From contig VGSW01000015.1 of the NCBI GenBank assembly GCA_016874915.1, positions 1 to 36,442 of the forward strand: a stretch of 36,442 nucleotides of DNA, written 5' to 3'. Position 1 is the stretch's first letter, and every line of letters begins with the position of its first letter. The notes beneath the pieces are model-generated. The model did no database searches and had not been told where the DNA came from. It saw nothing but the letters and a program-made list of their open reading frames with translations. The stretch comes from Deltaproteobacteria bacterium. Its GTDB lineage: Bacteria; Desulfobacterota; Desulfobaccia; Desulfobaccales; 0-14-0-80-60-11. Both the position numbers and the translations under genes were made by a program. Shown here in pieces: positions 16,812 through 24,239 of this stretch.

Positions 16812-17030
16812 ATGAAAAAAAACCTTGCTGACATCATTTTACTCATCGTGGGCCTGGGGGTCATGGTTTTCCTGCTTTACCTCACGGCCATCAGCGCAGG
16901 CTGGGTCCAGTTGCTGTGCATTCTGGGGACCGCGGTGGTGTATTTCGGCTGGCACCGGACACTGCTCCGGCTAGGCTGGCGGCTTTCCGGCAAGGACCCC
17001 GATGATTTTGACTTCCATTTTCCCGGTTAA
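16812..17030 (+). CDS. Small two-helix membrane protein
   Basis: A 72-residue protein with two hydrophobic helices (about 8-28 and 32-50), a basic loop and an acidic C-terminus (DPDDFDFHFPG). No family is recognised. The reading frame overlaps the methyltransferase gene by 29 bp, so the two are probably translated together. Function unknown. Confidence 0.6.
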   Translation: MKKNLADIILLIVGLGVMVFLLYLTAISAGWVQLLCILGTAVVYFGWHRTLLRLGWRLSGKDPDDFDFHFPG

Positions 17031-17646
17031 ACATGTGGAACCCCCGGCGTGGCTATATGCCCCTATGGCCCGACGGTTCTTTCATCGCCTGGTGTACCGC
17101 CGCTTTGCCGGGGACCTGGCCGCAAGTCTGCCTCCTGGGGCCAGTCTCCTGGACGTAGGCACCGGCCCGGGCTATCTCCTGGACCTGTTGGTCCGGCAGC
17201 ACCCGGGTCTGCACGCCTTCGGTGTGGATATCGATTACGGGATGCTCTGCCGGGGGCCGGCTCCGGCGCAGTTCACCCCGGTGGTGGGTGACGCCCAGGC
17301 CCTACCCTTCCAACCCGGGGCCTTCCACCAGGTGCTGGCCACCTTCAGCCTCCATATCTGGCCCCGGAAAGCCGTGGGCCTCCGGGAAATCCTGCGGGTC
17401 CTGCGGCCCGGCGGCCGGGCCTGGCTCTATGAAATGCAGCGGGAAGCCTCAGCCGCGGCTCTCCGGGCCTTCGCCCGAGATTTGGGCCTCCCCTTTCCCC
17501 TGGTATATCCGGTCTTCAAGGCGCTGAGCTGGCACCACTCCATGGGGGCTGGGGAATTGGCGGGCCTTATCCGGGAGGCGGGGGCGGAGCGGTGGCGCCT
17601 GAGGACGGTGCACCACGTCTTTTGGCGAATTGAACTGGCGGGCTAA
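17002..17646 (+). CDS. Class I SAM-dependent methyltransferase
   Basis: A 214-residue methyltransferase of the type 11/UbiE-like fold. Motif I is LLDVGTGPGYLLDLL (about residues 49-63), the acidic SAM-ribose residue is in GVDIDYGM, and motif post-I/II is ALPFQPGAFHQVLATFSLHIW followed by ILRVLRPGGRAWLYE. The ATG at 17002 overlaps the upstream small gene. A GTG at 17035 is a possible later start. The substrate cannot be told from sequence. Confidence 0.85.
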   Translation: MILTSIFPVKHVEPPAWLYAPMARRFFHRLVYRRFAGDLAASLPPGASLLDVGTGPGYLLDLLVRQHPGLHAFGVDIDYGMLCRGPAPAQFTPVVGDAQALPFQPGAFHQVLATFSLHIWPRKAVGLREILRVLRPGGRAWLYEMQREASAAALRAFARDLGLPFPLVYPVFKALSWHHSMGAGELAGLIREAGAERWRLRTVHHVFWRIELAG

Positions 17647-17647
17647 A

Positions 17648-17751
17648 GGTTTAATGCCGAGTTGCGGTCAAACGACAACTTATGTAGGAGCGGACCTGCG
17701 TGTCCGCCTCATGCAGATTTATGCAGTTATCAACGCAACTCGGTATTAACC
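17648..17751. mobile_element. MITE/REP-like element with 18-bp terminal inverted repeats
   Basis: GGTTTAATGCCGAGTTGCG (17648-17666) and CGCAACTCGGTATTAACC (17734-17751) are near-perfect inverted repeats. They enclose a smaller hairpin, GCGGAC-ctgcgt-GTCCGC. The element fills the space between convergent genes and could also act as a bidirectional transcription stop. Confidence 0.6.
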
Positions 17752-17769
17752 TTTCCCCCTTTTCCCCTT

Positions 17770-18636
17770 TTACCCCTCATCACTAACCCCCCGGCAGAAC
17801 CCAAAAGCCCCCAGGGAGACGCCCAAGGCCCGCGCCACCGGTGCACACTTGGCCTGTAAAAGAAAAAAGACCCGGGGGTCGTTTCTGTGGCTCATGGTCT
17901 CAAAGTGGCCCATGCCTTTGGCTATGATGACCCGGGCCTGTTTAAACAGCTCCCGGAACTCCAGGCTGACCCGGTCCAACTCCAGGCCCACGGTGGGGGC
18001 GCCGGTATCCGCCACCGGTTCCAGGGCCTTCCCCAGGCCCGAGGCGTACAGGTCCTCCCGGGTCAAATCGTTTTGAATCGGCCCGTTTTTCACCACGTAG
18101 CGTACGTCCCCGCCCCGGCTCCTGAGGTGCTCCACCAGGAGCCGGTCGAAGAACTGTTCCCCGGCATTGTCGGCCAGATAGAGAATAAGCCCCGGCCCCC
18201 GGGCCAATTCCTTAATAAGCTCAACTTGATGAGAGATTTCAAATTCCACCTTGGAAAGAATCTGCTCCCTGACCTCGGCTTCGTCCCGGAAAAAATCCAC
18301 CGCATTGCCCAGGACCGCCAGCTTCAGCAGGGAACACAGGTCCCGGCCATAGGCCGGAGCCACCTGCTCGTACAGGCTCGCCAGAAACGCGGTCTCTGAC
18401 GCTTTCCGGGATTTGAAGGGATCGGGATTGCCGGTGATTTCCTGGATGGCCAAATGATAGAGGTTGGCGATGCGGGCCGGAATCGCCCCGGGCCGGAACT
18501 CCCGGGCGATGATTTCATGGGCCGCCCGGCGGGCCTGGCTTTGAACCTTCGAATCCGGGACGGCCAGCCCCACGGTCAACTCCACCAGGCGCTCCAGGCA
18601 GCCTTGGCACTCCGGCCGGATTTCCATGGGTTTCAT
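17770..18636 (-). CDS. DUF89 (ARMT1-like) metal-dependent phosphatase family protein
   Basis: About 288 residues of the archaeal/bacterial DUF89 type, members of which are proposed damage-control phosphatases. Visible landmarks are RPECQGCLERL at the N-terminus, the metal-binding LYLADNAGEQFFDRLL, VVKNGPIQND and AKGMGHFE. These match the family's DNAG, K-x-x-P-x-x-N-D and KG motifs. I prefer the ATG at 18636 (MKPMEIRPEC) to the GTG at 18660 of the ORF track, because the latter lies inside the heptamer array; the ATG at 18627 is also possible. It faces the methyltransferase gene. The substrate is unknown. Confidence 0.82.
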   Translation of the reverse strand: MKPMEIRPECQGCLERLVELTVGLAVPDSKVQSQARRAAHEIIAREFRPGAIPARIANLYHLAIQEITGNPDPFKSRKASETAFLASLYEQVAPAYGRDLCSLLKLAVLGNAVDFFRDEAEVREQILSKVEFEISHQVELIKELARGPGLILYLADNAGEQFFDRLLVEHLRSRGGDVRYVVKNGPIQNDLTREDLYASGLGKALEPVADTGAPTVGLELDRVSLEFRELFKQARVIIAKGMGHFETMSHRNDPRVFFLLQAKCAPVARALGVSLGAFGFCRGVSDEG

Positions 18637-18652
18637 AGTAGGCAGTTTGTTC

Positions 18653-18701
18653 CTGACCACTGATCACTGATCACTGGTTACTGGTTACTGATTACTGGTT
18701 A
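18653..18701. repeat. Heptamer array, CTGATCA/CTGGTTA type
   Basis: Seven in-phase 7-bp units: CTGACCA, CTGATCA twice, CTGGTTA twice, CTGATTA, CTGGTTA. It lies directly upstream of the DUF89 start on the other strand, and the GTG start suggested by the ORF track falls within it. Confidence 0.85.
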
Positions 18702-18739
18702 GTAATATTCTACGTTAACTCAGGAGTTGACTGGATGCC

Positions 18740-18769
18740 AAAATAAAAGGACGGCGCTTCCGCCGCCCC
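18740..18769 (-). terminator. Rho-independent terminator of the tRNA gene
   Basis: Read on the minus strand, a GC stem (GGGCGGCG/CGCCGTCC with one mismatch) is followed by CCTTTTATTTT, starting about 12 nt after the tRNA 3' end. It is a classic intrinsic terminator. Confidence 0.75.
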
Positions 18770-18780
18770 GGTGCTTTCCA

Positions 18781-18855
18781 TGGTAGGCACGCCGGGATTT
18801 GAACCCGGGACCCCTACCGCGTCAAGGTAGTGCTCTCCCCCTGAGCTACGTGCCT
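18781..18855 (-). tRNA. tRNA-Val (anticodon GAC)
   Basis: On the minus strand the acceptor arms AGGCACG/CGTGCCT pair, with a D-arm GCTC-AGGGGGA-GAGC. The anticodon stem CTACC/GGTAG has loop TTGACGC (anticodon GAC after U33), and the T-arm has loop TTCAAAT. Discriminator A and an encoded CCA follow. It reads GUC/GUU valine codons. Its own promoter and terminator are visible. Confidence 0.95.
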
Positions 18856-18863
18856 GTGAGTTT

Positions 18864-18893
18864 TTTATATCCCGGAAACCCGGCCCTCGTCAA
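18864..18893 (-). promoter_or_regulatory. Sigma-70 promoter of tRNA-Val
   Basis: On the minus strand, TTGACG (18893-18888), an 18-bp spacer and TATAAA (18869-18864) end 8 nt before the mature tRNA 5' end. Confidence 0.7.
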
Positions 18894-18908
18894 GAGGGTA
18901 TTGGATTT

Positions 18909-18985
18909 GTTGCCGGTTGCCAGTGACCAGTTGTCAGCAAAACCTCAAATAACCCCTCTGGCCACTGACCTCTCCCCACTGCTTA
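18909..18985. repeat. Inverted pair of degenerate heptamer arrays
   Basis: GTTGCCG, GTTGCCA, GTGACCA, GTTGTCA (18909-18936) face CTGGCCA, CTGACCT, CTCCCCA, CTGCTTA (18958-18985) across 21 bp. The second array runs into the nitroreductase stop codon. Both obey the YCNG rule in opposite strands. Confidence 0.7.
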
Positions 18986-19651
18986 ATAATCCACCCAGGT
19001 GACGAACTTATCCAGCGGCTCTCGGTGGGTGCGGAAGGCGTTGGCCGGGGCCTGGGGGTCGGGATAGCCCAAGGCCAGGCCCACCACGATCTTTTGGCTT
19101 TCAGGGAGGTTCAGATGCCGCCGCACCAGGTCCGGGTACAGGGCCAGTTGGGCCTCGATGCAGGTCCCCAGTCCATGGGCATGGGCCGCCAGGCAGATGC
19201 CGTGGATGATTAAGCCCAGGTCCAGCATGGTGTAAGGCACCGTAAGCTCGCGGCTGAAGGTTACATAGATGATGGCCGGGGCGCCGAAGGCCCGGGTCAT
19301 ATTCACCAGGTGGGCAAACCTCCGGGCCTTGTCCTCCCGGGCAATGCCCATGGCGCCGAACAGCCCCGCGGCACAGGCCATATAGCGCTTTTGGCAGGCG
19401 TCCGGGAAAGTTTGGGGCATGGGCACGTCCGGGGCCGGCGGCGTCTTCTGCTCGAAGGCCGCCACCAGATCGGCCGTGAGACGCTTTACGGTATCGCCCC
19501 CCACCACCGCCAGTTCCCAGGGCTGGGTATTGCCCCAGGAGGGGGACCAGCGAGCCGCGTCCAGCACCTCAAGGAGCAATTTCCGGGGCACCGGGTCGGG
19601 CTTGTAGGCCCGGATGCTTTTTCTGGTTCTCAGACCTTCCAGCAGTTCCAT
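18983..19651 (-). CDS. Nitroreductase-family flavoprotein
   Basis: A 222-residue FMN-dependent nitroreductase-fold protein. The N-terminal RKSIRAYKPDPVP (FMN phosphate-binding Arg-rich motif) and SPSWGNTQPWELAVV (the usual SxxNxQPW) are clear. A C-terminal IVVGLALGYPDPQAP is also typical. AAGGTGA precedes the ATG on the minus strand. The family reduces nitro compounds, quinones or flavins with NAD(P)H, and the specific substrate is unknown. It is monocistronic as far as visible. Confidence 0.88.
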   Translation of the reverse strand: MELLEGLRTRKSIRAYKPDPVPRKLLLEVLDAARWSPSWGNTQPWELAVVGGDTVKRLTADLVAAFEQKTPPAPDVPMPQTFPDACQKRYMACAAGLFGAMGIAREDKARRFAHLVNMTRAFGAPAIIYVTFSRELTVPYTMLDLGLIIHGICLAAHAHGLGTCIEAQLALYPDLVRRHLNLPESQKIVVGLALGYPDPQAPANAFRTHREPLDKFVTWVDY

Positions 19652-19815
19652 AATTCACCTTCCCCATCTGGTCAATTAATGGCGCAAAAGCGCCGGGCCT
19701 CCCTTGTTTCCCCCGGCCTCCTGGGATATTAATATTCTCATCGAGGAGGAGCCTGTCAATTATTTTGTCGTCGTTGTCGGACCGATTTGAGGGTGGCCAA
19801 GGGATAGAAAGATTC

Positions 19816-19930
19816 AACCGCAAAAACACCAAGGGCCACAAAAATATAACTAGCGTCCCGGATTCCAGGACACCGGTTAACTAATTCCTTGGTAAAACTT
19901 TGTGTCCTTTGTGTCTTTGTGGTAAATTTT
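19816..19930. repeat. Inverted nonamer-type arrays around a short core
   Basis: AACCGCAAAAACACC-AAGGGCCACAAAA (from 19816) faces TTTGTGTCC-TTTGTGTC-TTTGTGG (about 19898-19926). It lies in the 19652-19979 gap between the divergent nitroreductase and hypothetical genes. The gap also contains a GGCGC-aaaa-GCGCC hairpin and an ATATTAATAT palindrome near 19726. The design, two complementary arrays bracketing a unique core, parallels the heptamer spacers but with a period near 9. Confidence 0.6.
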
Positions 19931-19979
19931 TTATGTAAAAGAGATTTTTACCCGAACACGTTTGGAAAATGGAGGCCTC

Positions 19980-20942
19980 ATGGGCGCACCCTGGCAGATT
20001 GTGGCATTTCCTTTGATCCTGCCCTGGCGGGAGGAATTCTGGACCTTGCCCCTTTATTTCCCGGATTTGAAGGTGGGAGTGGTAAAGGGGTGGCCCCCCC
20101 AGATGCCTTACCAGGGCATGGAAATGCCGCCGGAAGCCCTGGCCCCGGCTACGGAACTTAAGCATTACCGTCCTGGAGACCTGCGCCAGTGGCATGCCTT
20201 TGGGGAGTTCCGCAAGTCTCAGGAGGATCTCGGCGATCTGATCCAACTCCTGCGCGGCTACGGCCAGGAGCCCGCAGAGGTGGCAGAGACGGCCCCATCC
20301 CCTTCTCCCCAAGCCTGGTCCCTGGCCTGGCAGTTGGAGAAAATAAGCGCCGATCAGGAGGCCCAACTCCGCCTGGTGGACCAGGGTCAGGACTGGCTGG
20401 CGGAAATTCTGAAGCCGGAACCGTGGGAGGACCAGCCCGCTTTCAATGTCCCCGGTGTGGAAGAAATGGTTGACCCGGAACTGGCCAAACTCCGCCACCG
20501 CCTCTGGCTTCGGGTTATGGCCCCCTATCTGGAGGGAGACTATGCCCCCTTGCTCCTGGGCCGCGCTTCCCGGTCGCTGTTTCTCACCTTAAAGGGCTGG
20601 CCCCGGTGGACCGGCCTCCAATGGGTGGAGCTGGCGCTGCCGGGTTGCCGGAGCGCCGAGGAGTTACGGGCGGCCGGCGGCGGCGCCACCCCCCCTCCCT
20701 GGCAATCGAAGTTTAAGGAGATGCTGGCCACCTGCCTCACGGCCACGGAGCAAGGTTTTCTGGAACTGCAAACTGCCGCTCTGCGCTTAAAAGAATTTTT
20801 GGCGGACGAAGTGGCGGCAAAGTGGCCCTCTACCCCGTACTGGACCTGGGATCTGGAAATCTGGATGCCCGGCGAGGAGAAGGAAGATGAAAGCCCGGTG
20901 CTCTGCTGGGCCGGCGCCGGCAAAGGCATACTGCCGGGATAA
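19980..20942 (+). CDS. Conserved-looking hypothetical protein
   Basis: A soluble 320-residue protein rich in Trp, Pro, Leu and Glu, with no membrane segment and no signal peptide. I recognise no family. I start at the ATG at 19980 because GGAGG (19971-19975) lies just upstream; the ORF-track ATG at 19962 would put that site inside the gene. Codon use is like its neighbours and the frame is long with strong third-position GC, so it is a real gene. The first 100 residues contain several LPLYFPDLK/WPPQMPY-type Pro-aromatic stretches. The rest looks helical with Leu-rich segments. It converges on the DRG-type GTPase. Confidence 0.7.
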   Translation: MGAPWQIVAFPLILPWREEFWTLPLYFPDLKVGVVKGWPPQMPYQGMEMPPEALAPATELKHYRPGDLRQWHAFGEFRKSQEDLGDLIQLLRGYGQEPAEVAETAPSPSPQAWSLAWQLEKISADQEAQLRLVDQGQDWLAEILKPEPWEDQPAFNVPGVEEMVDPELAKLRHRLWLRVMAPYLEGDYAPLLLGRASRSLFLTLKGWPRWTGLQWVELALPGCRSAEELRAAGGGATPPPWQSKFKEMLATCLTATEQGFLELQTAALRLKEFLADEVAAKWPSTPYWTWDLEIWMPGEEKEDESPVLCWAGAGKGILPG

Positions 20943-21044
20943 GGCCAGTGACCAGTGGTCAGTGGTCAGTGGTCAGTTGCCGGGAGATGCTTTTTTGTTT
21001 TTACTGGCCACTGGCCACTGGCAACTGACCACTGGCAACTAAAC
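20943..21044. repeat. Facing heptamer arrays, GGTCAGT/ACTGGCC type, between convergent genes
   Basis: GGCCAGT, GACCAGT and three GGTCAGT (20943-20977) begin on the base after the hypothetical gene stop. ACTGGCC twice, ACTGGCA, ACTGACC, ACTGGCA, ACTAAAC (21003-21044) run into the stop codon of the minus-strand GTPase. The arms can pair over more than 30 bp around a T-rich 25-bp loop, so the structure could end transcription from both sides. Confidence 0.85.
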
Positions 21045-22022
21045 ATGCAGCTCCACCACGTCCCCTTCCCGCAGGAAATAGTCCCGCTGCACCCGCTGGC
21101 CCTCGAAGGTCTCCCGGCCCCAGACCCGGGCGAACTTGAAGTTCCGGGCCAGGTCCTGGTGAATGCGCTCCGCCAGCTCCATGATGGTGGTGCGGACTGG
21201 GATGACAAAGGGAGAATTGAAATTGGCCGCCTTTCCCGGCGCCCGGGTATAAACCCGCACCAGGTTCAAAATCTTATAAAGCTCGGCCCTGAAAGTCTGG
21301 AGGCCCTGGCCGGTGTGGGCGGACACCGCCAGGGTATGGAAATGCTCCCCTAGAAACTCCAGGTACAGTTCCATCTCCTCGGGGTCGGAGATCAGGTCGC
21401 TCTTGTTGAGGACGGCCAGGGTGGGCCGGGCGGCCGCATCGCTTGGAACTGCGCCGGCCCCCCGTTCCTGTAAGGTCAGCTTATAACCGGCCAGGACCGC
21501 TTTGACCTGCTCCACCTGGTAAAGGGGGTCTTCGGGGGGGGCCAGGACCAGGACCCAGGCGTCGGCCCGGCGGAGGAGATCCGGGAGCCAGGGGTCCAGC
21601 TGCTCGCCGCCCAGGGGCGGGGTGTCCACCAACTGCACCTGGATGTTTTCATACCGCATCATTCCCGCCAGGGGAATCCGGGTGGTGTAAGGGTAATCGG
21701 CGATTTGAGGCTGGGCCTTGGTAAGCGCCGCCAGGAGAGAGGATTTGCCGCTATTGGGGGGGCCCAGGAGGGTTACCTGGCCCACCCCTTCCTTGTCGAT
21801 GAGATAAGCCGGGGCCCGGCGGCCAGGCCCCTTGCCGCCCTTGCGCATCTCCTTGAACTGGGAGATGCGCTTGCGCAGGTCCGCCCGGAGCTTGTCCGTG
21901 CCTTTGTGCTTGGGCATGATGGCCAGCATCTCTTCCAGGTAGCGGAGCTTTTCACTGGCGGACCTGGCCTGCCGGTATAGTTTTTCCACCTCAAAGTACT
22001 GGGGCGGAAGGTTGGCCGGCAT
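21039..22022 (-). CDS. DRG/Obg-type GTPase with C-terminal TGS domain
   Basis: About 327 residues. After a helical N-terminal region (about 1-75) comes a GTPase domain with G1 GPPNSGKSS, G4 LNKSDL and G5 SAHTGQG. The C-terminal TGS domain (about 255-327) ends DYFLREGDVVELHV, as in DRG and YchF relatives, which act at the ribosome. The G3 motif reads DTPPLG rather than DxPG. The start is placed at 22022 (GGAGAG upstream) instead of 22112, because the longer form runs into rpoZ. It follows rpoZ by 37 bp on the same strand, so the two are probably one operon. Confidence 0.87.
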   Translation of the reverse strand: MPANLPPQYFEVEKLYRQARSASEKLRYLEEMLAIMPKHKGTDKLRADLRKRISQFKEMRKGGKGPGRRAPAYLIDKEGVGQVTLLGPPNSGKSSLLAALTKAQPQIADYPYTTRIPLAGMMRYENIQVQLVDTPPLGGEQLDPWLPDLLRRADAWVLVLAPPEDPLYQVEQVKAVLAGYKLTLQERGAGAVPSDAAARPTLAVLNKSDLISDPEEMELYLEFLGEHFHTLAVSAHTGQGLQTFRAELYKILNLVRVYTRAPGKAANFNSPFVIPVRTTIMELAERIHQDLARNFKFARVWGRETFEGQRVQRDYFLREGDVVELHV

Positions 22023-22059
22023 TGAACTCTCCGGGTTACTTATCCAGTTGGCCGGGTGG

Positions 22060-22281
22060 TTACGCGGTCTCGGTTTTCCCGGGAAGGGCCAGCAAGGTCC
22101 CCACCGGTGCAATCTTCCCGGCTGCGATCTCCCGCAGGGCCATCACTATTTCTTTATTGTCGCCCTTTACCAGAACCGGCGCGCCCCGGTACAGCTGGCG
22201 CACCCGCTTGGCGGCCAGGTGCACCAAACCGAAGCGGGTGGGCACTTGCTCCAGGCAGTCTTCAATGGTAACGCGGGCCAT
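22060..22281 (-). CDS. rpoZ: RNA polymerase omega subunit
   Basis: 73 residues beginning [20 protein letters not shown], followed by AAKRVRQL and [15 protein letters not shown], the characteristic omega motifs. AAGGAGG lies before the ATG. The omega subunit assists beta-prime folding and ppGpp response. The protein is slightly short at the C-terminus, which is variable in the family. It is first in a likely operon with the DRG-type GTPase. Confidence 0.93.
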   Translation of the reverse strand: MARVTIEDCLEQVPTRFGLVHLAAKRVRQLYRGAPVLVKGDNKEIVMALREIAAGKIAPVGTLLALPGKTETA

Positions 22282-22294
22282 TGGGCCTCCTTAT

Positions 22295-22656
22295 CAGGTT
22301 TCAGGTTGCAGGTTTCAGGTTATTACCCGTGGCCGGCATGAGCCGACTTCTTTCTGTGGAAACCCGAAGTTTCATGAATAAGTTATCATAAATAAGGACA
22401 TTCTGGCAATATTGAGATTTTTGGAGGAGAATTCCTAGCGATTGGGCCAGTATTGGCAGTCCAGAGATGCCGTAGAATTATTAGGGGGCATTAAATTAGT
22501 CACACCATGAATGGTCTCTGTCGGGGCGGTTCGCAAACCGCCCTTACGGAAAGGGCAACCTATTTTGTGCTCCCATTAATAATTGGGAAGTTACTGAAAC
22601 CCAGCACCTTAATTAAACCTGAAACCTGACACCTAAAACCTGACACCTGACACCTG
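22295..22656. repeat. Heptamer arrays facing across a 290-bp spacer with a REP-like hairpin
   Basis: CAGGTTT, CAGGTTG, CAGGTTT, CAGGTTA (22295-22322) lie just upstream of rpoZ. AAACCTG twice, ACACCTA, AAACCTG, ACACCTG twice (22615-22656) end 3 bp before the dinB ATG, leaving dinB without a normal ribosome site. The core contains a hairpin GGGCGGTT-cgc-AAACCGCCC (about 22520-22546), related to the one at 34088. No gene is seen between 22282 and 22659. Confidence 0.8.
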
Positions 22657-22659
22657 ACG

Positions 22660-23736
22660 ATGCGCATCATCGGCCATCTGGACATGGACGCTTTCTTTGC
22701 CGCGGTGGAGGAGCTGGACCACCCGGAGTTCCGGGGACTGCCCCTGGTGGTGGGGGCTGACCCCGCCGGGGGACGGGGCCGGGGGGTGGTGTCCACCGCC
22801 AATTATCTGGCCCGACGCTACGGCATCCATTCCGCCATGCCCATCACCCGGGCCTGGCGGGCTTCGGAAACCGCCAGGCGCCGGGGTGAGCCCCCGGTGG
22901 TCTTTGTGCGCCCCCGCTTCCGGCGCTACTCCGAAATCTCCCGGCGCATCATGACCATCCTGCGCCGCCATTCCCCCCTGGTGGAAGAAGGCGGCATTGA
23001 CGAAGCCTATTTCGAGTTGAGTTCTACGGGCTCATACGAGGAAGCCGCGGCCCTCTGCCGGAAAATCAAAGCAGAGATCAAAGCCCAGGAGCAACTTACA
23101 GCCTCGGTGGGCATCGGGCCTAACAAGATGGTGGCCAAGATCGCTTCGGATTTTAAGAAGCCCGACGGCCTCACGGTGGTCACCCCGGAGGCCGCGGAAG
23201 ACTTCCTGGCGCCCTTGCCGGTGCGGAAGATTCCTGGCATCGGTCCTAAAACCGAGGGATTCCTGGCCCGCCAGGGGGTGAAAATTGTGGCGGACCTGAA
23301 GCGCTTCTCGCCTCCGGAGTTGGAAAAGATGCTGGGGAAGTGGGGGTTAGCCCTCTACGAGAAGGTCCGGGGCCGCAGCAGCGCCGTCTTGGTGGAGGAA
23401 TGGGAACCCAAATCCGTGGGGGAACAGGAGACTTTCGGCCAGGACACCCTGGATCTGGCCTTTATCTTTGAGCGACTCTGGGATCTGTGCCAGGGCGTCT
23501 GGCGGCGCTTGCAGGCCGAAGGCTTCCAAACCTACCGCACCGTGGTGGTGACGGTGCGCTTCGCCGACTTCGACACCCATTCCCGGGCCTATACTCTGCC
23601 CTACCCTACCCAGTCCCGGCGCACCCTGGTCTTTGAAGCCATGCGGCTCTTGATGCCCTTTTTGGACCGCCGGGAAAACCCCCGGCGCAAACTGATCCGG
23701 CTCATCGGGGTGCGGGTGGAAAAAATCGGGAAGTAA
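22660..23736 (+). CDS. dinB: Y-family DNA polymerase (Pol IV-type)
   Basis: A 358-residue translesion polymerase. Palm motifs include HLDMDAFFAAVEELD (first catalytic Asp), VVSTANYLARRYGIHSAMP (nucleotide-binding) and GGIDEAYFE (catalytic acidic pair, usually SIDEAYLD). Helix-hairpin-helix IPGIGPKTEGFLARQGV lies around residue 190 and the little-finger domain extends to the end. The protein stops right after LIGVRVEKIGK and lacks the usual C-terminal beta-clamp-binding peptide. The start codon abuts a heptamer array and has no Shine-Dalgarno site. Confidence 0.9.
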   Translation: MRIIGHLDMDAFFAAVEELDHPEFRGLPLVVGADPAGGRGRGVVSTANYLARRYGIHSAMPITRAWRASETARRRGEPPVVFVRPRFRRYSEISRRIMTILRRHSPLVEEGGIDEAYFELSSTGSYEEAAALCRKIKAEIKAQEQLTASVGIGPNKMVAKIASDFKKPDGLTVVTPEAAEDFLAPLPVRKIPGIGPKTEGFLARQGVKIVADLKRFSPPELEKMLGKWGLALYEKVRGRSSAVLVEEWEPKSVGEQETFGQDTLDLAFIFERLWDLCQGVWRRLQAEGFQTYRTVVVTVRFADFDTHSRAYTLPYPTQSRRTLVFEAMRLLMPFLDRRENPRRKLIRLIGVRVEKIGK

Positions 23737-23758
23737 TCCACAGATTACGCAGTATATA

Positions 23759-23782
23759 TTTAAAATAATATATAATTTTAAA
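23759..23782. promoter_or_regulatory. Palindromic AT-rich operator/promoter of the XRE gene
   Basis: TTTAAAAT-N8-ATTTTAAA is a perfect 8-bp-arm inverted repeat 14 bp before the XRE start, and it contains TATAAT-like sequence. Position and symmetry fit autorepression by the XRE protein. Confidence 0.5.
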
Positions 23783-23795
23783 TAATAAAAAGCCT

Positions 23796-24239
23796 ATGCC
23801 GAAAACAGATATTTCCATTTTAGTTAAAAGCCTTCGCCGGCGTCTGGCCCTGACCCAGGAGCAGTTTGCCCGGGAAGTGGGAATCACTTTCAGCACGGTC
23901 AATCAGTGGGAAAACGGCCGCCGGCGTCCCCAGCCTTTTCTTCTAAACCGTCTGCGGGAGATGGAAGCGGCCCTGGAATCCCCCCGGGGCGGCTTAACTT
24001 CGGCTGCAGCCCGGGCCTTCCAGGACCGGTGGCAAATGGTGAATAAGGCGGAACGCCAAGAACTGCGAGCTGCCACCCTGGCCCGGAAGCTGAAGCAGCT
24101 AGCCGCGCTGCTGGCCTCCATCCCCGCCCTGAAACCTGACCACGAGGCCAGAGAAGAGGAAGAAGCCCAGGTCAGGCGGCAATGGGCCAGGCTCAGGCAG
24201 GTTTATCATGCAGGCACACACAACTCCCACACCCCTTGA
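23796..24239 (+). CDS. XRE-type regulator with antitoxin-like C-terminal region
   Basis: 147 residues. An XRE helix-turn-helix occupies about 8-60 (RRLALTQEQFAREVGITFSTV, WENGRRRP). The C-terminal half, AFQDRWQMVNKAERQELRA followed by KLKQLAALLASI and EEEAQVRRQWARLR, resembles small proteins encoded upstream of minimal nucleotidyltransferases. Its end overlaps the next gene by 32 bp in another frame. I infer an antitoxin-like repressor and partner of that gene. The family resemblance of the second half is from memory and moderately sure. Confidence 0.78.
   Translation: MPKTDISILVKSLRRRLALTQEQFAREVGITFSTVNQWENGRRRPQPFLLNRLREMEAALESPRGGLTSAAARAFQDRWQMVNKAERQELRAATLARKLKQLAALLASIPALKPDHEAREEEEAQVRRQWARLRQVYHAGTHNSHTP

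Noticed and set aside
18781-18855. tRNA gene as an integration site for a genomic island
   Set aside because: No integrase and no direct repeat of the tRNA 3' end were seen on either side.
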